From positions 1 to 39,178 of the forward strand of contig CAJYAN010000019.1 in assembly GCA_913064945.1 (NCBI GenBank): a stretch of 39,178 bases of DNA. The letters are read 5' to 3'. Positions 27,140 to 37,055 of this stretch are shown here, piece by piece (positions within the stretch are counted from its first letter, which is position 1; every line of letters begins with the position of its first letter). The translations under genes and the position numbers were made by a program. Below the pieces are notes generated by a model. It saw nothing but the letters and a program-made list of their open reading frames with translations. It was not told where the DNA came from and ran no database searches. The DNA is from an uncultured Gammaproteobacteria bacterium. GTDB lineage: Bacteria; Pseudomonadota; Gammaproteobacteria; UBA6429; Thiohalophilaceae.

Positions 27140-27457
27140 ATGAGAAATATTACGTTTGCACTACTGTTTTCCATCACGTTGATGGGCTGTACCTGGGTGA
27201 AACTGACTCCGGCAGGGGAAAAGGTCAGGGTGTTATCCCCGACAGAGGTGCATAGTTGTAGAATGCTGGGTAAAACAACGGTATCCGTAAAGGCCGCTGT
27301 TGCCGGTATTCCACGTGATGAAAAGAAGGTTCAAAAGGAACTGGAGGCACTTGCGCGTAATAGTGCCATTGATCTTAAAGGCGACACGGTCGTACCATTA
27401 TCAGCGGCTGACAAGGGACAACAGTCCTTTTCTGTCTATCGCTGTGTCGACCCTTAA
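27140..27457 (+). CDS. DUF4156 family lipoprotein
   Basis: This 105-residue lipoprotein has a signal sequence ending in the lipobox LMGC (Cys17). The mature part has a second and third Cys (HSCRMLGK and VYRCVDP) that may form a disulfide. The pattern WVKLTPAGEKVRV...SCRMLGKTTVSV fits DUF4156, of unknown function in the cell envelope. AGGA lies upstream of the ATG. It follows the exported small protein by 88 bp and converges with the diguanylate cyclase gene. Confidence 0.85.
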   Translation: MRNITFALLFSITLMGCTWVKLTPAGEKVRVLSPTEVHSCRMLGKTTVSVKAAVAGIPRDEKKVQKELEALARNSAIDLKGDTVVPLSAADKGQQSFSVYRCVDP

Positions 27458-27499
27458 AAATACCATAGCCGGTTTCTCCAGGTATCTTCGTCGGCTGGT

Positions 27500-29197
27500 C
27501 TATACAGGGTCAAGCTCGATGAGGTGCACCTGATTTCTGCCATGTTTTTTTGCCTGGTACATGGCCGTATCGACTCGATGTAACAGCATATCAATATTTT
27601 CGTCGCGTAATTTATCGACGTAAATCATGCCAATACTAACCGTGGCGGTGATGTGTGCATTATTCCACTCGATGAGTGTATTTTCGATTTCCTGGCGAAG
27701 TTGTTCAGCGCGCGTAGTGCAAATGTCCCGAGTGCATTGTAGCTGGGCGGCGAATTCATCACCGCCATAGCGTGCCACCAGATCGCCAAGCCGCATTGCC
27801 TTGTTCAGCAGGGAGGCAATTTCCCGAATAACCAGATCACCCGCGGCATGTCCGTAGCAGTCATTGATTGTTTTAAAATGGTCAATATCAATCAGCATAA
27901 GACAGATTTCTTCACTATCATTCTGGCGTCGGTTCAGCCGATTACGCAGGACGCTCTCAAACTGTCGGCGGTTTGGTAGTGTGGTGAGATGATCACAGAG
28001 GGCCAGACGTTCAAGGCGGGCATTGGATTCAAGTAATTTCGCCGTAGCATCATCAACGCGCTGCTGTAAGGTGGCATTGAGTTCTGTATTTTCCTGTTGC
28101 GCCTTTCGGAAACCATCGATCAGAATATTAATGGCGCGATACAGTTTATGAGTTTCCTTTGGCGCGTAGTCTGACAGGGATGGCAGCTCGGTTTTGAAAT
28201 TGGTGCGTAATAAATCCTCAGCTGCATCGGCCAGACGATTAATCGGGCTTGTGATCCAGCGCACCAGGAATAAGCCGGCAAGTAGCGCAAGGCTGACTCC
28301 GAGGAGCAGCCATTCGGTATTGGATTTCATCAGCCTGTGAACCTGGTTTGCGACTTCGCTTAACGGCTGCGGCACCATGACGCCCCAGCCTATTTCAGGG
28401 ACACTGGTATAACCGGCGACCATATCTTCTTTGACGAAGGGGGAATAAAACTGGGTTACGCCGGTTTCTCCATGCATCATTTTCTGTACGACCGAGAGTT
28501 TGGAAAGGTCATGCATGGTCCTCATCCATTCAGGATTGGGGTGGGCGATGACATGACCGAGTTTATCAACAATCGCGGAATGCCCCTTAATGCCAAACTT
28601 GATGTTTTCGCGCAGTTTCTCGATAAGGTCGATACTTAATTCCGCAACCAGTACCTCATCGGGCGGCCTGTCTGTGTCGATGATGGCCTGGGTCATAATA
28701 ATGGTGGGGCGTTTGGTAACAGGTCCCCGTTTAATATTCGACAGGCACCAGATTTGTGTGTTACGTGAATGGACAAAGCAACTGTCATTCTGGTAGCGGT
28801 GGTCATTCGCTTCGAGTTTTTCATTTTCGTGAGCCAGTAATAGTGTCCTGCCACTACGGGAGACCAGCGCAATGGATTCAAAGCCATCCATAAATAGGAT
28901 TGCATCCTCGAGCATGTTCTTTTTGATCGACTGGGAGTGTGACTGGTCTTTTGCGATGTCCTGTGCCAGCTTACCCAGCATGCTACGGCGGTCATCAATA
29001 TAGATCTTGATCGGGTTGGCGAGATTGAGCGCCAGCAGGCGGTGTTTTTCGTTGATCTCGCGCCAGGCATTCTGCCAGGCAGCCTGATATAAGTGACTCA
29101 TTAAAAAGCCAACAGGGATTAGTGATACCAGCAGTAGTGCGAGTAGCAGCAAACGATAGATTGGTTGACTACAAAACCAGCAATTTCGGATTTTCAT
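27500..29197 (-). CDS. membrane diguanylate cyclase with Cache-type sensor
   Basis: This 565-residue protein synthesises c-di-GMP. A transmembrane helix near the N-terminus (LLLLALLLVSLIPVGFL) is followed by a periplasmic double-Cache-like sensor (to about 285), a second helix (WLLLGVSLALLAGLFLV), a HAMP-like linker, a short coiled coil, and a C-terminal GGDEF domain with intact RYGGDEF. The DHLTTLPNRR segment before it is typical. There is no EAL domain. No RxxD inhibitory site is seen five residues before GGDEF. The start is uncertain: ATG 29197 or GTG 29221, neither with a clear Shine-Dalgarno. A PilZ receptor lies at 5219-5959. Confidence 0.92.
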   Translation of the reverse strand: MKIRNCWFCSQPIYRLLLLALLLVSLIPVGFLMSHLYQAAWQNAWREINEKHRLLALNLANPIKIYIDDRRSMLGKLAQDIAKDQSHSQSIKKNMLEDAILFMDGFESIALVSRSGRTLLLAHENEKLEANDHRYQNDSCFVHSRNTQIWCLSNIKRGPVTKRPTIIMTQAIIDTDRPPDEVLVAELSIDLIEKLRENIKFGIKGHSAIVDKLGHVIAHPNPEWMRTMHDLSKLSVVQKMMHGETGVTQFYSPFVKEDMVAGYTSVPEIGWGVMVPQPLSEVANQVHRLMKSNTEWLLLGVSLALLAGLFLVRWITSPINRLADAAEDLLRTNFKTELPSLSDYAPKETHKLYRAINILIDGFRKAQQENTELNATLQQRVDDATAKLLESNARLERLALCDHLTTLPNRRQFESVLRNRLNRRQNDSEEICLMLIDIDHFKTINDCYGHAAGDLVIREIASLLNKAMRLGDLVARYGGDEFAAQLQCTRDICTTRAEQLRQEIENTLIEWNNAHITATVSIGMIYVDKLRDENIDMLLHRVDTAMYQAKKHGRNQVHLIELDPV

Positions 29198-29221
29198 GTG
29201 TTGCGGCCATTGTGAATGCAC

Positions 29222-29905
29222 ATTTTAGGTTTGTTTTTTTGTTGCATTAACTAAGCGTATCGGCACTTTAGCCGAAACAATTAATTTTCAGTGCTTGCCA
29301 GCCAAGCAGCTGAAAAATAGACGGTTTCATGCCGCCCCGTTGCCTCATTGTGACGATTTGCTGTCCTGAGAGACTGACATGGCCATCGTGGAACCATCTT
29401 CCCCAACCTAATAGAGATGCCTGAGCTTTGGAACAGTTTCCTGGTTCGCCAATATGTTTGATGATGACACAGGGAACATTGGAGAGGAGGGGATTGTAAT
29501 GGAATATTTTTCTTGCCGATAGCCTGCAGGAGGGTGTAGGTGGTATTGCTGATCGTGACGATCACCTGGTTCCATTCGGTACTGGAAAGGTCTCCAAAAA
29601 TCTCTCAGAGCATACTACCAACGCGCGAGTCGAGTCGTCGCGTTTGCTCGCTGGAATCTGGCCCTGACAGTGGTGATGCTTACCGGTGGGCAAAATTGAG
29701 CCGATGGAGATTGTTACAGATATACTAAATTCGTACCGGGTGGCATCTAAAATGAAAACAGGAGGTATGTGGTCGGGATACGTCTGCTACCGTCCTAATC
29801 ACTCTTATATGGAATTGGGATAGGTGTAGCAAATTCATCGGCTTGATAGACGACAAATGCCGAGTCTTTGCATACAATAGCATTTCAAATTGCAGGAGTT
29901 AAAGT
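29222..29905. other. 684-bp intergenic region without a supportable gene
   Basis: Only short open frames are present, including 94 codons on the minus strand (29281-29565) with CSLCHHQTYW and no family likeness, and an 18-codon frame at 29767 whose AGGAGG sits one base from the ATG, too close for good initiation. Plus-strand frames contain protein-like runs broken by stops, so the region may hold a decayed gene. No terminal repeats or RNA gene were recognised. Confidence 0.4.
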
Positions 29906-30751
29906 GTGAAGTTAAGCGTTAATGAGTTTCGCCAGTGGCAACATAAGTCGATTACCCTGCTGGGGATGTCTGGTGTGGGTAAAACTCGTTTGTCGAATAT
30001 CCTGCGTCAATCGGACTGGTTTCACTTTTCCGGTGACTATCGGATCGGTTCACGCTACCTGGATGAGCCGATACTGGATAATATCAAACAACAGGCGATG
30101 CAGATCCCGTTTCTGCGAAACCTGCTGCGTAACGACTCTATCTATTTCACCAATAACCTGTCGGTCGATAATTTGCAGCCCGTGTCCAGCTTTCTCGGCA
30201 AGCTGGGTAACCCCGAGTTGGGTGGGCTGCCACTGCAGGAGTTTAAGCGACGACAGGCATTACACCACGATGCAGAAATTGCCAGCATGAGGGATGTGCC
30301 GGACTTTATTTCGAAGGCGCAGAGCATCTATGGTTACCGTCACTTTATCAATGACGCCGGTGGCAGTGTCTGCGAACTGGATGATCCGTCCGTTATGGAA
30401 TTGCTGGCGCGACATACACTGGTTATCTATATCAAGGCAAGTGAACAGGATGAAGCCGAGTTAATCAGACGTGCCGAAGATGACCCCAAACCTTTATACT
30501 ATCGCGAGGCATTTCTCGAAGAGCAATTATCGAACTATTTGCAGGAACATGACCTGACCTATGTCGCCATGATCGACCCGGACGACTTCGTGCGCTGGAT
30601 TTTCCCCAAACTGTTTTATTCGCGTATTCCACGCTACGATGCGATTGCAAAGGAATATGGCTATACCATTACGACACGGGAATTATGGCAGGTTGAATCG
30701 GAAAGTGACTTTCTCAGTTTGATTGAAACCGCCATGCAGCGGCAAAAATAA
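29906..30751 (+). CDS. P-loop ATPase/kinase-like protein next to metA
   Basis: This 281-residue soluble protein has a Walker A GMSGVGKT (about 20-27) directly after a short beta strand (KSITLL). A region FINDAGGSVCEL near 145-156 may be the Walker B or switch equivalent, and TLVIYIKASEQDEAELIRRA resembles the strand-helix of small-molecule kinases. The function is unknown; homologues I recall sit beside metA in related gammaproteobacteria. The start is GTG at 29906, supported by GCAGGAG seven bases upstream. The 14-bp gap to metA suggests an operon and a link to methionine metabolism, by position only. Confidence 0.8.
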   Translation: MKLSVNEFRQWQHKSITLLGMSGVGKTRLSNILRQSDWFHFSGDYRIGSRYLDEPILDNIKQQAMQIPFLRNLLRNDSIYFTNNLSVDNLQPVSSFLGKLGNPELGGLPLQEFKRRQALHHDAEIASMRDVPDFISKAQSIYGYRHFINDAGGSVCELDDPSVMELLARHTLVIYIKASEQDEAELIRRAEDDPKPLYYREAFLEEQLSNYLQEHDLTYVAMIDPDDFVRWIFPKLFYSRIPRYDAIAKEYGYTITTRELWQVESESDFLSLIETAMQRQK

Positions 30752-30764
30752 CAGGACACCTCTG

Positions 30765-31835
30765 ATGCCCCTGGTTGCACATTCAACATTACCAACATTT
30801 GATCGCCTGCGACAGGAAGGAGAAACCGTCCTGCCAGGTGATGTGGCCCTGCAACAACAGATTCGTGAGTTGCATATTGGTCTGCTTAATATGATGCCGG
30901 ATGCGGCGCTGGAAGCCACGGAGCGCCAGTTCTTCCGCCTCATTGGCGAGAGTAACCAGATCGCACAGTTTTATGTGCACCCCTTCACGCTGACGGCCTT
31001 ACCGAGAGGTTCAGAGGCGCAGGCGCATATTGATAAATATTATGAAAGTTTTGACGTGATTAAGGCACAGGGTCTGGATGCCTTGATCATTACTGGTGCG
31101 AACGTGGTCGGCCCCGAACTGTCTACGCAGGCCTTCTGGGAACCGTTAATCGAGGTGATCGACTGGGCCTACGAGAATGTCACCTCGACCCTGTGTTCCT
31201 GTCTGGCTACTCATGCTGTGATGGAATTCCGCTACCGGCAAAAACGTTATCCTCTGGGTTTTAAGCGATGGGGTGTCTATTCGCATCGGGTGGTCGATCG
31301 GCAGCACCCACTGGTCAATGGAGTAAACACACGCTTTGATGTGCCTCATTCGCGCTTTAACCAGATTGATCGGCAACAGTTTGAAGCGGCCGGGTTACAT
31401 GTGCTGGCCGAAAGTGAAGAGGCGGGGGTTCACCTGGCGGTAAGTGAGGACCTGTTCAGACTGGTTTTTTTCCAGGGTCATCCTGAATACGATATCATTA
31501 GTTTGTTAAAAGAATATAAACGTGAAGTCAAACGCTACTTCACCTCTGCGATAAATGAGTACCCACCATTTCCCGATAATTATTTTTCGCTAAAGAGTCA
31601 GGCGATTCTGGGCGAGTATCAGAAACAGGTTGAGCTTGCGCGTGAACAACACGTCGATTTACCGGCGATGCCGGAAGCCTTGCTGGGTGCCGCGATAGAC
31701 AATACCTGGCACGATACGGCTGAAGCAGTGATTAATAACTGGATCGGTAAGGTGTACCAAACAACCAACATCGATCGACGTTTAGCCTTTCAGGGTCATG
31801 TTAACCCGAAGGACCCTTTGGGCCTGAAGCGGTAG
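30765..31835 (+). CDS. metA: homoserine O-acyltransferase, MetA family
   Basis: The enzyme acylates homoserine with succinyl- or acetyl-CoA in methionine synthesis. The 356 residues cover a glutamine-amidotransferase-like fold. The catalytic Cys146 lies in TSTLCSCLATHA, aligned with the E. coli nucleophile, and the His-Glu pair is in FQGHPEYD. The start MPLVAHSTLPTF is preceded by AGGA; an upstream in-frame ATG at 30723 overlaps the ATPase gene and is less likely. The acyl donor cannot be decided by eye. It is probably co-transcribed with the P-loop gene upstream. Confidence 0.92.
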   Translation: MPLVAHSTLPTFDRLRQEGETVLPGDVALQQQIRELHIGLLNMMPDAALEATERQFFRLIGESNQIAQFYVHPFTLTALPRGSEAQAHIDKYYESFDVIKAQGLDALIITGANVVGPELSTQAFWEPLIEVIDWAYENVTSTLCSCLATHAVMEFRYRQKRYPLGFKRWGVYSHRVVDRQHPLVNGVNTRFDVPHSRFNQIDRQQFEAAGLHVLAESEEAGVHLAVSEDLFRLVFFQGHPEYDIISLLKEYKREVKRYFTSAINEYPPFPDNYFSLKSQAILGEYQKQVELAREQHVDLPAMPEALLGAAIDNTWHDTAEAVINNWIGKVYQTTNIDRRLAFQGHVNPKDPLGLKR

Positions 31836-31976
31836 GATGTAACGTCGATTGTATTTGCCGCCAGGACGCGAAGGGCCTCGGTTTTCCTGCGGCACATCAG
31901 TCGAGGATAATTGTCTTCAGATACCTACCTGGCAGACAGGTGAATTAGATCCCCGCTGTTCTGATACACTTGTCGC

Positions 31977-32789
31977 ATGGTCACTGAAAATTCCAACTCC
32001 CTGTTTGTGCTTGCCTATGCCTGCTTAATGTCTAATGAAGTCGACGATAAACTCGCGGCGACAATAAGACTTTTTGAGCAATGGCAAACATCAGGCTTGA
32101 AGCGAGAAATACCTGACGCTGTTACTGATATCGAAGTACCCGGTCGTCCTGAATGTCCTGTGCTGGTAGCGCCTCGGGAACTCAAGCGCCGCAAGCTATC
32201 CACGGCGGAAGGCCACGCGGCGCTAATCCATTCGATTTGTCATATTGAATTTAATGCAATTAATCTGGCACTGGATGCGGTCTATCGCTTCCGGGACTTG
32301 CCAGACGATTATTACCATGACTGGTTAAAAGTGGCCGCAGAGGAGGCCTACCATTTTTCGCTACTACGCGACCATTTGCGGACTTTGGGATATGATTATG
32401 GTGATTTCCCGGCCCATAATGGCCTATGGGAGGCAGCTGTCGATACGGCCCATGATGCCCTGGTCCGTATGGCGCTGGTCCCCCGTGTGCTCGAGGCGCG
32501 TGGACTGGATGTCACGCCGGGAATTATGGCGAAATTGCACAGTATTGGCGATAATAACGGGGTCACTATTCTCGACATCATTCAGCGCGATGAAATCGGT
32601 CACGTTGCCATCGGTAGTCACTGGTTTGCCTATTTGTGTGACCAGCGTGGCCTGCCGGTGGAACGTACTTTTATTGATCTGATTGAAAAATACATGCATG
32701 GTGGTATCCGCAAGCCGATGGCTCTGGATGCTCGCCGTCAGGCAGGATTTACCGAGGCCGAACTGGCCTATCTGGAAGAAGCAGGATAA
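31977..32789 (+). CDS. DUF455 ferritin-like protein
   Basis: This 270-residue protein has a four-helix bundle of the ferritin-like class and probable metal ligands in CHIEFNAINLALD, AAEEAYHFSLL (ExxH) and RDEIGHVAIGSHW (ExxH). DUF455 proteins are of unknown function; a di-metal oxidase or hydroxylase role is inferred from the ligand pattern. The length is typical. No good Shine-Dalgarno is seen before the ATG. The next gene, a lipoprotein, starts 3 bp after its stop, so the two are probably in one transcript. Confidence 0.88.
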   Translation: MVTENSNSLFVLAYACLMSNEVDDKLAATIRLFEQWQTSGLKREIPDAVTDIEVPGRPECPVLVAPRELKRRKLSTAEGHAALIHSICHIEFNAINLALDAVYRFRDLPDDYYHDWLKVAAEEAYHFSLLRDHLRTLGYDYGDFPAHNGLWEAAVDTAHDALVRMALVPRVLEARGLDVTPGIMAKLHSIGDNNGVTILDIIQRDEIGHVAIGSHWFAYLCDQRGLPVERTFIDLIEKYMHGGIRKPMALDARRQAGFTEAELAYLEEAG

Positions 32790-32792
32790 TTC

Positions 32793-33524
32793 ATGTTGAA
32801 AAAAAGTTTAGCAATGTTCGTCGCGGTAGCCGTTCTTGCGGGTTGCCATAGTCAAGACACTGTTTCAAAGCCTTCGATGGCCTTGTTTGCCGAACAGGAG
32901 GCCAATGTCGATCCCTATCAGACGCGAATTATTGTCGACAAGCATTATATGCGTATGGATGACGGTGCCGGTGGCAAGGACTTTGTGTTACTGGATCGCA
33001 AGGCGAAAATGATTTATAGCATTAATAGTGATAACAAGACGATTATGACCATTAAAATGCGACCCGTCGATATCAAACCCCCGATTAAGTTGAATATGGA
33101 ATCCAATAAAGTTGATTCATTGAAAAATGCGCCAAGCATTGATAACAAAAAACCCGAGCATTATGCCTTTAGCGTCAATAACAAAGTTTGTTATGAGGCC
33201 GTGGTGGTCAAGGGGATGTTGCCGGACATGGTTGCCGCGATGAAAACCTTTGCGAAAATTCTGGCGGGGGATAGTGCGGTGACGTTTAAAAACATCCCTG
33301 CCGATGTACAGAATGCCTGTGATATGGCAGGCAATACCTTTGCGCCAACCCGCCATCTGGATATTGGTTTCCCCATACAGGAATGGAAAAAAGGCTATTC
33401 ACGTACGCTGTTGAAGTTCAATAAAGATTATAAGATTGAGCCTAAACTGTTTGAACTGCCCAAAGGTTATTACCAGTTTGCGGTGGATGATTTTCGGGCA
33501 GGCAAAGTCAAAATTCCGGAATAG
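32793..33524 (+). CDS. hypothetical lipoprotein
   Basis: This 243-residue protein has a signal sequence and lipobox LAGC (Cys18), so it is probably anchored in the outer or inner membrane. The mature part is beta-rich with YQTRIIVDKHYMRMDDG and FVLLDRKAKMIYSINSDNKTI, reminiscent of DUF4412-like envelope proteins, but I cannot name the family. Two further Cys (VCYEAV, NACDMAG) could form a disulfide. It starts 3 bp after the DUF455 gene and converges with lpxH, whose stop is 3 bp beyond its own. Confidence 0.8.
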   Translation: MLKKSLAMFVAVAVLAGCHSQDTVSKPSMALFAEQEANVDPYQTRIIVDKHYMRMDDGAGGKDFVLLDRKAKMIYSINSDNKTIMTIKMRPVDIKPPIKLNMESNKVDSLKNAPSIDNKKPEHYAFSVNNKVCYEAVVVKGMLPDMVAAMKTFAKILAGDSAVTFKNIPADVQNACDMAGNTFAPTRHLDIGFPIQEWKKGYSRTLLKFNKDYKIEPKLFELPKGYYQFAVDDFRAGKVKIPE

Positions 33525-33527
33525 TCG

Positions 33528-34247
33528 TCAATCAAGTATCTCAGAATGGCAGCCCTGTTTATTGCAGATCAGGACGTTGCCGCTTTGATACCAGTCACCG
33601 AGGACGATGCGCCTGACGGATTGACCGTCTAGTTCAAAGCAATGCGTATCCGGGCGGTGAGTATGGCCATGAATGAGCTGCATGACGTTGGTGCGGCGCA
33701 TGGCGTCCTGCACGGCATCCTGGTTGACATCCATGATGGCCTCCTGTTTACCGGCCATTTCTGCTTTACTCATTTCACGATACTGTTTCGCCAGGGCCAG
33801 GCGTTCCTCTGGGGACCTGACGAGGAGTTCATCCTGCCATTGTGGATTGCGTACCATCTGCCGGAACTTCTGGTATTTAATATCATCGGTACACAGGGTA
33901 TCGCCATGCAGTAACAGCGTTGGGGTGCCATACAGGTCTATAATGCTCTCATCCGCCAGGAGGACAGCGCCGGTCATACGTTCAAAGGCGTCGCGCATTA
34001 AAAAATCACGATTGCCATACATGACATATACCGGCACACCACTGTCCGTCAGCTGTTTCACCGCCGCAATGGCGGCCTGATATTCCGGTGGTACAAGATC
34101 GTCACCCAGCCATGCCTCAAACAGATCGCCTAGAATGTACAAGGCTTGTGCCTGACTGGCCCGATTTTTGAGAAAATCGATGAACAGCCGTGTTATCGCC
34201 GGTCGTTCTGCACTCAGGTGCAGGTCAGAGATGAACAGTGTGTTCAT
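33528..34247 (-). CDS. lpxH: UDP-2,3-diacylglucosamine pyrophosphatase
   Basis: LpxH cleaves UDP-2,3-diacylglucosamine to lipid X in lipid A synthesis at the inner membrane face. The 239-residue calcineurin-like phosphoesterase shows all metal motifs: FISDLHL (D, H), LGDLFEAWLGDD, YGNRDFL, LHGDTL and HGHTHRP. The start is ATG 34247 with AAGG six bases upstream; the TTG just before it is not needed. It lies 8 bp after ppiB and is the last gene of a ppiA-ppiB-lpxH run, as in many gammaproteobacteria. Confidence 0.96.
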   Translation of the reverse strand: MNTLFISDLHLSAERPAITRLFIDFLKNRASQAQALYILGDLFEAWLGDDLVPPEYQAAIAAVKQLTDSGVPVYVMYGNRDFLMRDAFERMTGAVLLADESIIDLYGTPTLLLHGDTLCTDDIKYQKFRQMVRNPQWQDELLVRSPEERLALAKQYREMSKAEMAGKQEAIMDVNQDAVQDAMRRTNVMQLIHGHTHRPDTHCFELDGQSVRRIVLGDWYQSGNVLICNKQGCHSEILD

Positions 34248-34255
34248 CAAGGACC

Positions 34256-34750
34256 TTATTCGCTAACTTCGACGCTTTCGATAATGACGTCTTCAGCGGG
34301 GACATCCTGATGCATCCCCACCGTCGTGGTGGCGACGCCCTTGATCTTATCAACAACATCCATGCCTTCGGTGACTTTGCCAAAGACACAATAGCCATAG
34401 CCATCGGCAGAGGCAGAGCGAAAGTCGAGGAAGGTATTGTCTTTGATATTAATAAAGAATTGTGCGGTTGCTGAGTGTGGGTCCGGGGTGCGTGCCATGG
34501 CGATGGTGCCACGGGCATTACTCAGGCCATTGTCGGCCTCATTTTTTACTGGCTCACGGGTCGTCTTTTCCTTCATACCAGGTTCCATGCCACCCCCCTG
34601 GATCATGAATCCATCAATCACACGATGAAAAATCGTACCGTTATAAAAGCCATCATTGGCATACTGGGTGAAATTTTCCACAGTGGCCGGTGCCTTGTCG
34701 GCATCCAGTTCCAGTACGATTGTGCCATGGTTGGTATTCAGTTTAATCAT
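34256..34750 (-). CDS. ppiB: cytoplasmic cyclophilin-type peptidyl-prolyl isomerase
   Basis: This 164-residue cyclophilin catalyses cis-trans isomerisation of prolyl bonds. Active-site segments are present: [13 protein letters not shown] (catalytic Arg), ATAQFFINI and [15 protein letters not shown]. There is no signal peptide, so it is cytoplasmic. It is about 50% alike by eye to the next upstream gene, which has a signal peptide, suggesting duplication and relocation to the periplasm. It precedes lpxH by 8 bp. Confidence 0.95.
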   Translation of the reverse strand: MIKLNTNHGTIVLELDADKAPATVENFTQYANDGFYNGTIFHRVIDGFMIQGGGMEPGMKEKTTREPVKNEADNGLSNARGTIAMARTPDPHSATAQFFINIKDNTFLDFRSASADGYGYCVFGKVTEGMDVVDKIKGVATTTVGMHQDVPAEDVIIESVEVSE

Positions 34751-34779
34751 AAGTAAAGTTCCTGTATTAGCGGTGGTAA

Positions 34780-35370
34780 TTACTTGGCCGGGCCAAGCCG
34801 TTTAACGGCGGTAATAATAACGCTGGGGGAGGGGACATCCTTGTTGAAGGGCCCGGCCGCGGTGGTCGGCAGTTGGCGAATCTTGTCGACGACATCCATC
34901 CCGGCAATGACATGACCAAAGACGCAGTATCCCCAGCCGCGTGGTGTCTTATCAGTGTGGTCCAGAAAAGGGTTGTCGACCACATTAATAAAGAATTGGG
35001 CGGTGGCTGAGTGTGGCTCGAAGGTGCGGGCCATGGCGATGGTGCCACGGGTGTTTTTCAGGCCGTTGTCGGCTTCATTCAGGATCGGTGCGCGGGTGTC
35101 TTTTTTGTGGAAATCGCGGGTAAAACCGCCACCCTGAATCATAAAACCATCAATGACACGATGAAAAATGGTGTTGGTGTAAAAACCATCATCGACATAT
35201 TTGAGGAAATTCGCCACGGTGATAGGTGCTTTGGCGGGATCCAGTTGCAGGACAATCGCGCCCATATTGGTGTCGATCTGGACTTTAACCGGGGCCGCCG
35301 CCGGTGCGGCCAGGAGGCTACTGATCGGGAGTATAAACAATGATATCAGGGTGATGATTAAACGTTGCAT
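34780..35370 (-). CDS. ppiA: periplasmic cyclophilin-type peptidyl-prolyl isomerase
   Basis: This 196-residue cyclophilin has an N-terminal signal peptide ([21 protein letters not shown], cleavage near AAPAA). The catalytic domain has [31 protein letters not shown] and [17 protein letters not shown]. It probably folds envelope proteins. It lies 29 bp upstream of ppiB on the same strand and is divergent from cysS. The close likeness to ppiB suggests a local duplication. Confidence 0.93.
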   Translation of the reverse strand: MQRLIITLISLFILPISSLLAAPAAAPVKVQIDTNMGAIVLQLDPAKAPITVANFLKYVDDGFYTNTIFHRVIDGFMIQGGGFTRDFHKKDTRAPILNEADNGLKNTRGTIAMARTFEPHSATAQFFINVVDNPFLDHTDKTPRGWGYCVFGHVIAGMDVVDKIRQLPTTAAGPFNKDVPSPSVIITAVKRLGPAK

Positions 35371-35476
35371 GGCTTTGATTTCCGCTGTTAATGTGCAGTC
35401 GAAATGATAAAGGGTTTGCTGCCCATGTGAAAGGGGCAGGAGTATACCGCTGTGTACTACAGACCTTTTGAGCCGG

Positions 35477-35485
35477 TGGTATAAT
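35477..35485 (+). promoter_or_regulatory. extended -10 promoter element for cysS
   Basis: TGGTATAAT is a perfect extended -10 (TGnTATAAT). No good -35 lies 17 bp upstream, as allowed for extended -10 promoters. It would give a leader of about 60 nt before the cysS ATG at 35552. Confidence 0.5.
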
Positions 35486-35551
35486 TCCGTTACTCTAGAA
35501 AAACGCTATCTGGCATGGCCGTTTGCCAGGCACCAACCAAGATTGAGCCGT

Positions 35552-36940
35552 ATGTTAAAAGTCCATAATAACCTGACCAAGCAAAAAGAAGTCTTTACCC
35601 CGATCGATGGCAACAATGTCCGTCTGTATGTCTGCGGCATGACCGTCTATGACTATTGCCATATTGGCCATGCACGGGTGCTGGTGGTCTTTGACGTGGT
35701 ATATCGCTACCTGTGTCATCTGTATGGCCGGGACAAAGTCACCTATATCCGCAATATTACCGATATCGATGACAAGATTATTCATCGTGCCAATGAGAAT
35801 GGTGAAGATTTTAACCAGCTGACGGCGCGCTTTATCGAGGCCATGCATGTCGATGCCGATCTACTCGGGGTGCTGCGTCCGAATGAAGAACCACGCGCGA
35901 CCCTGTATATGAAACAAATTATCGACATGATTGGTGCGCTGGTCGACAAGGGCTATGCCTATGCGGCGAGCAACGGTGACGTCTATTATGATGTCAGCAA
36001 GTTCGCCCCCTATGGCCGGTTATCCGGTAAGCAGCTGGAGGACCTGCGGGCCGGTGAACGGGTCGAAATTGATGCGTCGAAAGATGACCCCCTCGACTTC
36101 GTATTATGGAAAGCGGTCAAGCCCGATGAGCCCAGCTGGGACTCGCCCTGGGGCAAGGGTCGGCCGGGCTGGCACATTGAGTGTTCCGCTATGTCGACCC
36201 ACTGCCTGGGGAACCACTTTGATATTCATGGTGGTGGCCTCGACCTGCAATTCCCGCATCACGAAAACGAGATTGCCCAGTCCTGTGCGGCGACAGGTGA
36301 CAAGTTCGTCAATGTCTGGATGCATAATGGCTTTGTACGTATTGATAATGAAAAAATGTCCAAGTCACTGGGCAATTTTTTTACCATTCGTGATGTGCTG
36401 GCCAGATATGATGCCGAAGTCATTCGCTATTTTATTCTCACCAGCCACTATCGCAGTCCGCTAAATTATTCGGATCATCACCTGGATACTGCCAAGGCCG
36501 CTCTGACGACACTCTATACGGCGTTGCGCGGGGTCGAAGCCGAAGTCGCGGCACAGGACAATGCGTATCAAGCGCGTTTTATTGCGGCGATAGAGGATGA
36601 TTTCAATACACCGGAAATTCTGGCGTTGTTGTTTGAACTGGCAAAAGCGATTAACCGCGAAAAAGCCAGCAACGCTGATAAGGCCAGACAATATGCCGGC
36701 CAACTGTTGTGGATGGCCTCCCTGGTGGGTCTATTGCAGCAGCAGCCTGAGGCCTTTTTACGTGGTGGTAGTGATGCTGTCAGTGAGCACGATGACGCAA
36801 TTGAGCAGCTGATCCAGCAGCGCCTGCAGGCACGTGCTGATAAAAACTGGGCCGAGTCCGATCGCATTCGTGATGAATTAAAAGTGCAGGGTATCGTGCT
36901 GGAAGATGGCCCACAGGGGACTACCTGGCGCCGGCAATAA
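35552..36940 (+). CDS. cysS: cysteinyl-tRNA synthetase
   Basis: Class I synthetase of 462 residues, usual length. The HIGH motif is in [13 protein letters not shown], the KMSKS motif is [11 protein letters not shown], and zinc ligands are in [16 protein letters not shown] and [11 protein letters not shown]. The start [12 protein letters not shown] is chosen by family alignment; 28 further open codons upstream hold the promoter-like TATAAT and are not coding. It is divergent from ppiA and precedes folD on the opposite strand, the cluster found in many gammaproteobacteria. Confidence 0.97.
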   Translation: MLKVHNNLTKQKEVFTPIDGNNVRLYVCGMTVYDYCHIGHARVLVVFDVVYRYLCHLYGRDKVTYIRNITDIDDKIIHRANENGEDFNQLTARFIEAMHVDADLLGVLRPNEEPRATLYMKQIIDMIGALVDKGYAYAASNGDVYYDVSKFAPYGRLSGKQLEDLRAGERVEIDASKDDPLDFVLWKAVKPDEPSWDSPWGKGRPGWHIECSAMSTHCLGNHFDIHGGGLDLQFPHHENEIAQSCAATGDKFVNVWMHNGFVRIDNEKMSKSLGNFFTIRDVLARYDAEVIRYFILTSHYRSPLNYSDHHLDTAKAALTTLYTALRGVEAEVAAQDNAYQARFIAAIEDDFNTPEILALLFELAKAINREKASNADKARQYAGQLLWMASLVGLLQQQPEAFLRGGSDAVSEHDDAIEQLIQQRLQARADKNWAESDRIRDELKVQGIVLEDGPQGTTWRRQ

Positions 36941-37055
36941 AGCGCTGTGATGAACCCCACAGGTCTATGCCGAGCTAAGTTTGAAAACCTGAAACCTACG
37001 ATGGCCGGTGTCTAATGGCAGCCACAGTCGGCGAGGATAGTGAAGACAGGTTTGA

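Noticed and set aside
29281-29565. 94-codon minus-strand frame with CSLCHH
   Set aside because: A single weak Cys/His cluster, atypical composition and no start signal of note; not enough to call a gene.
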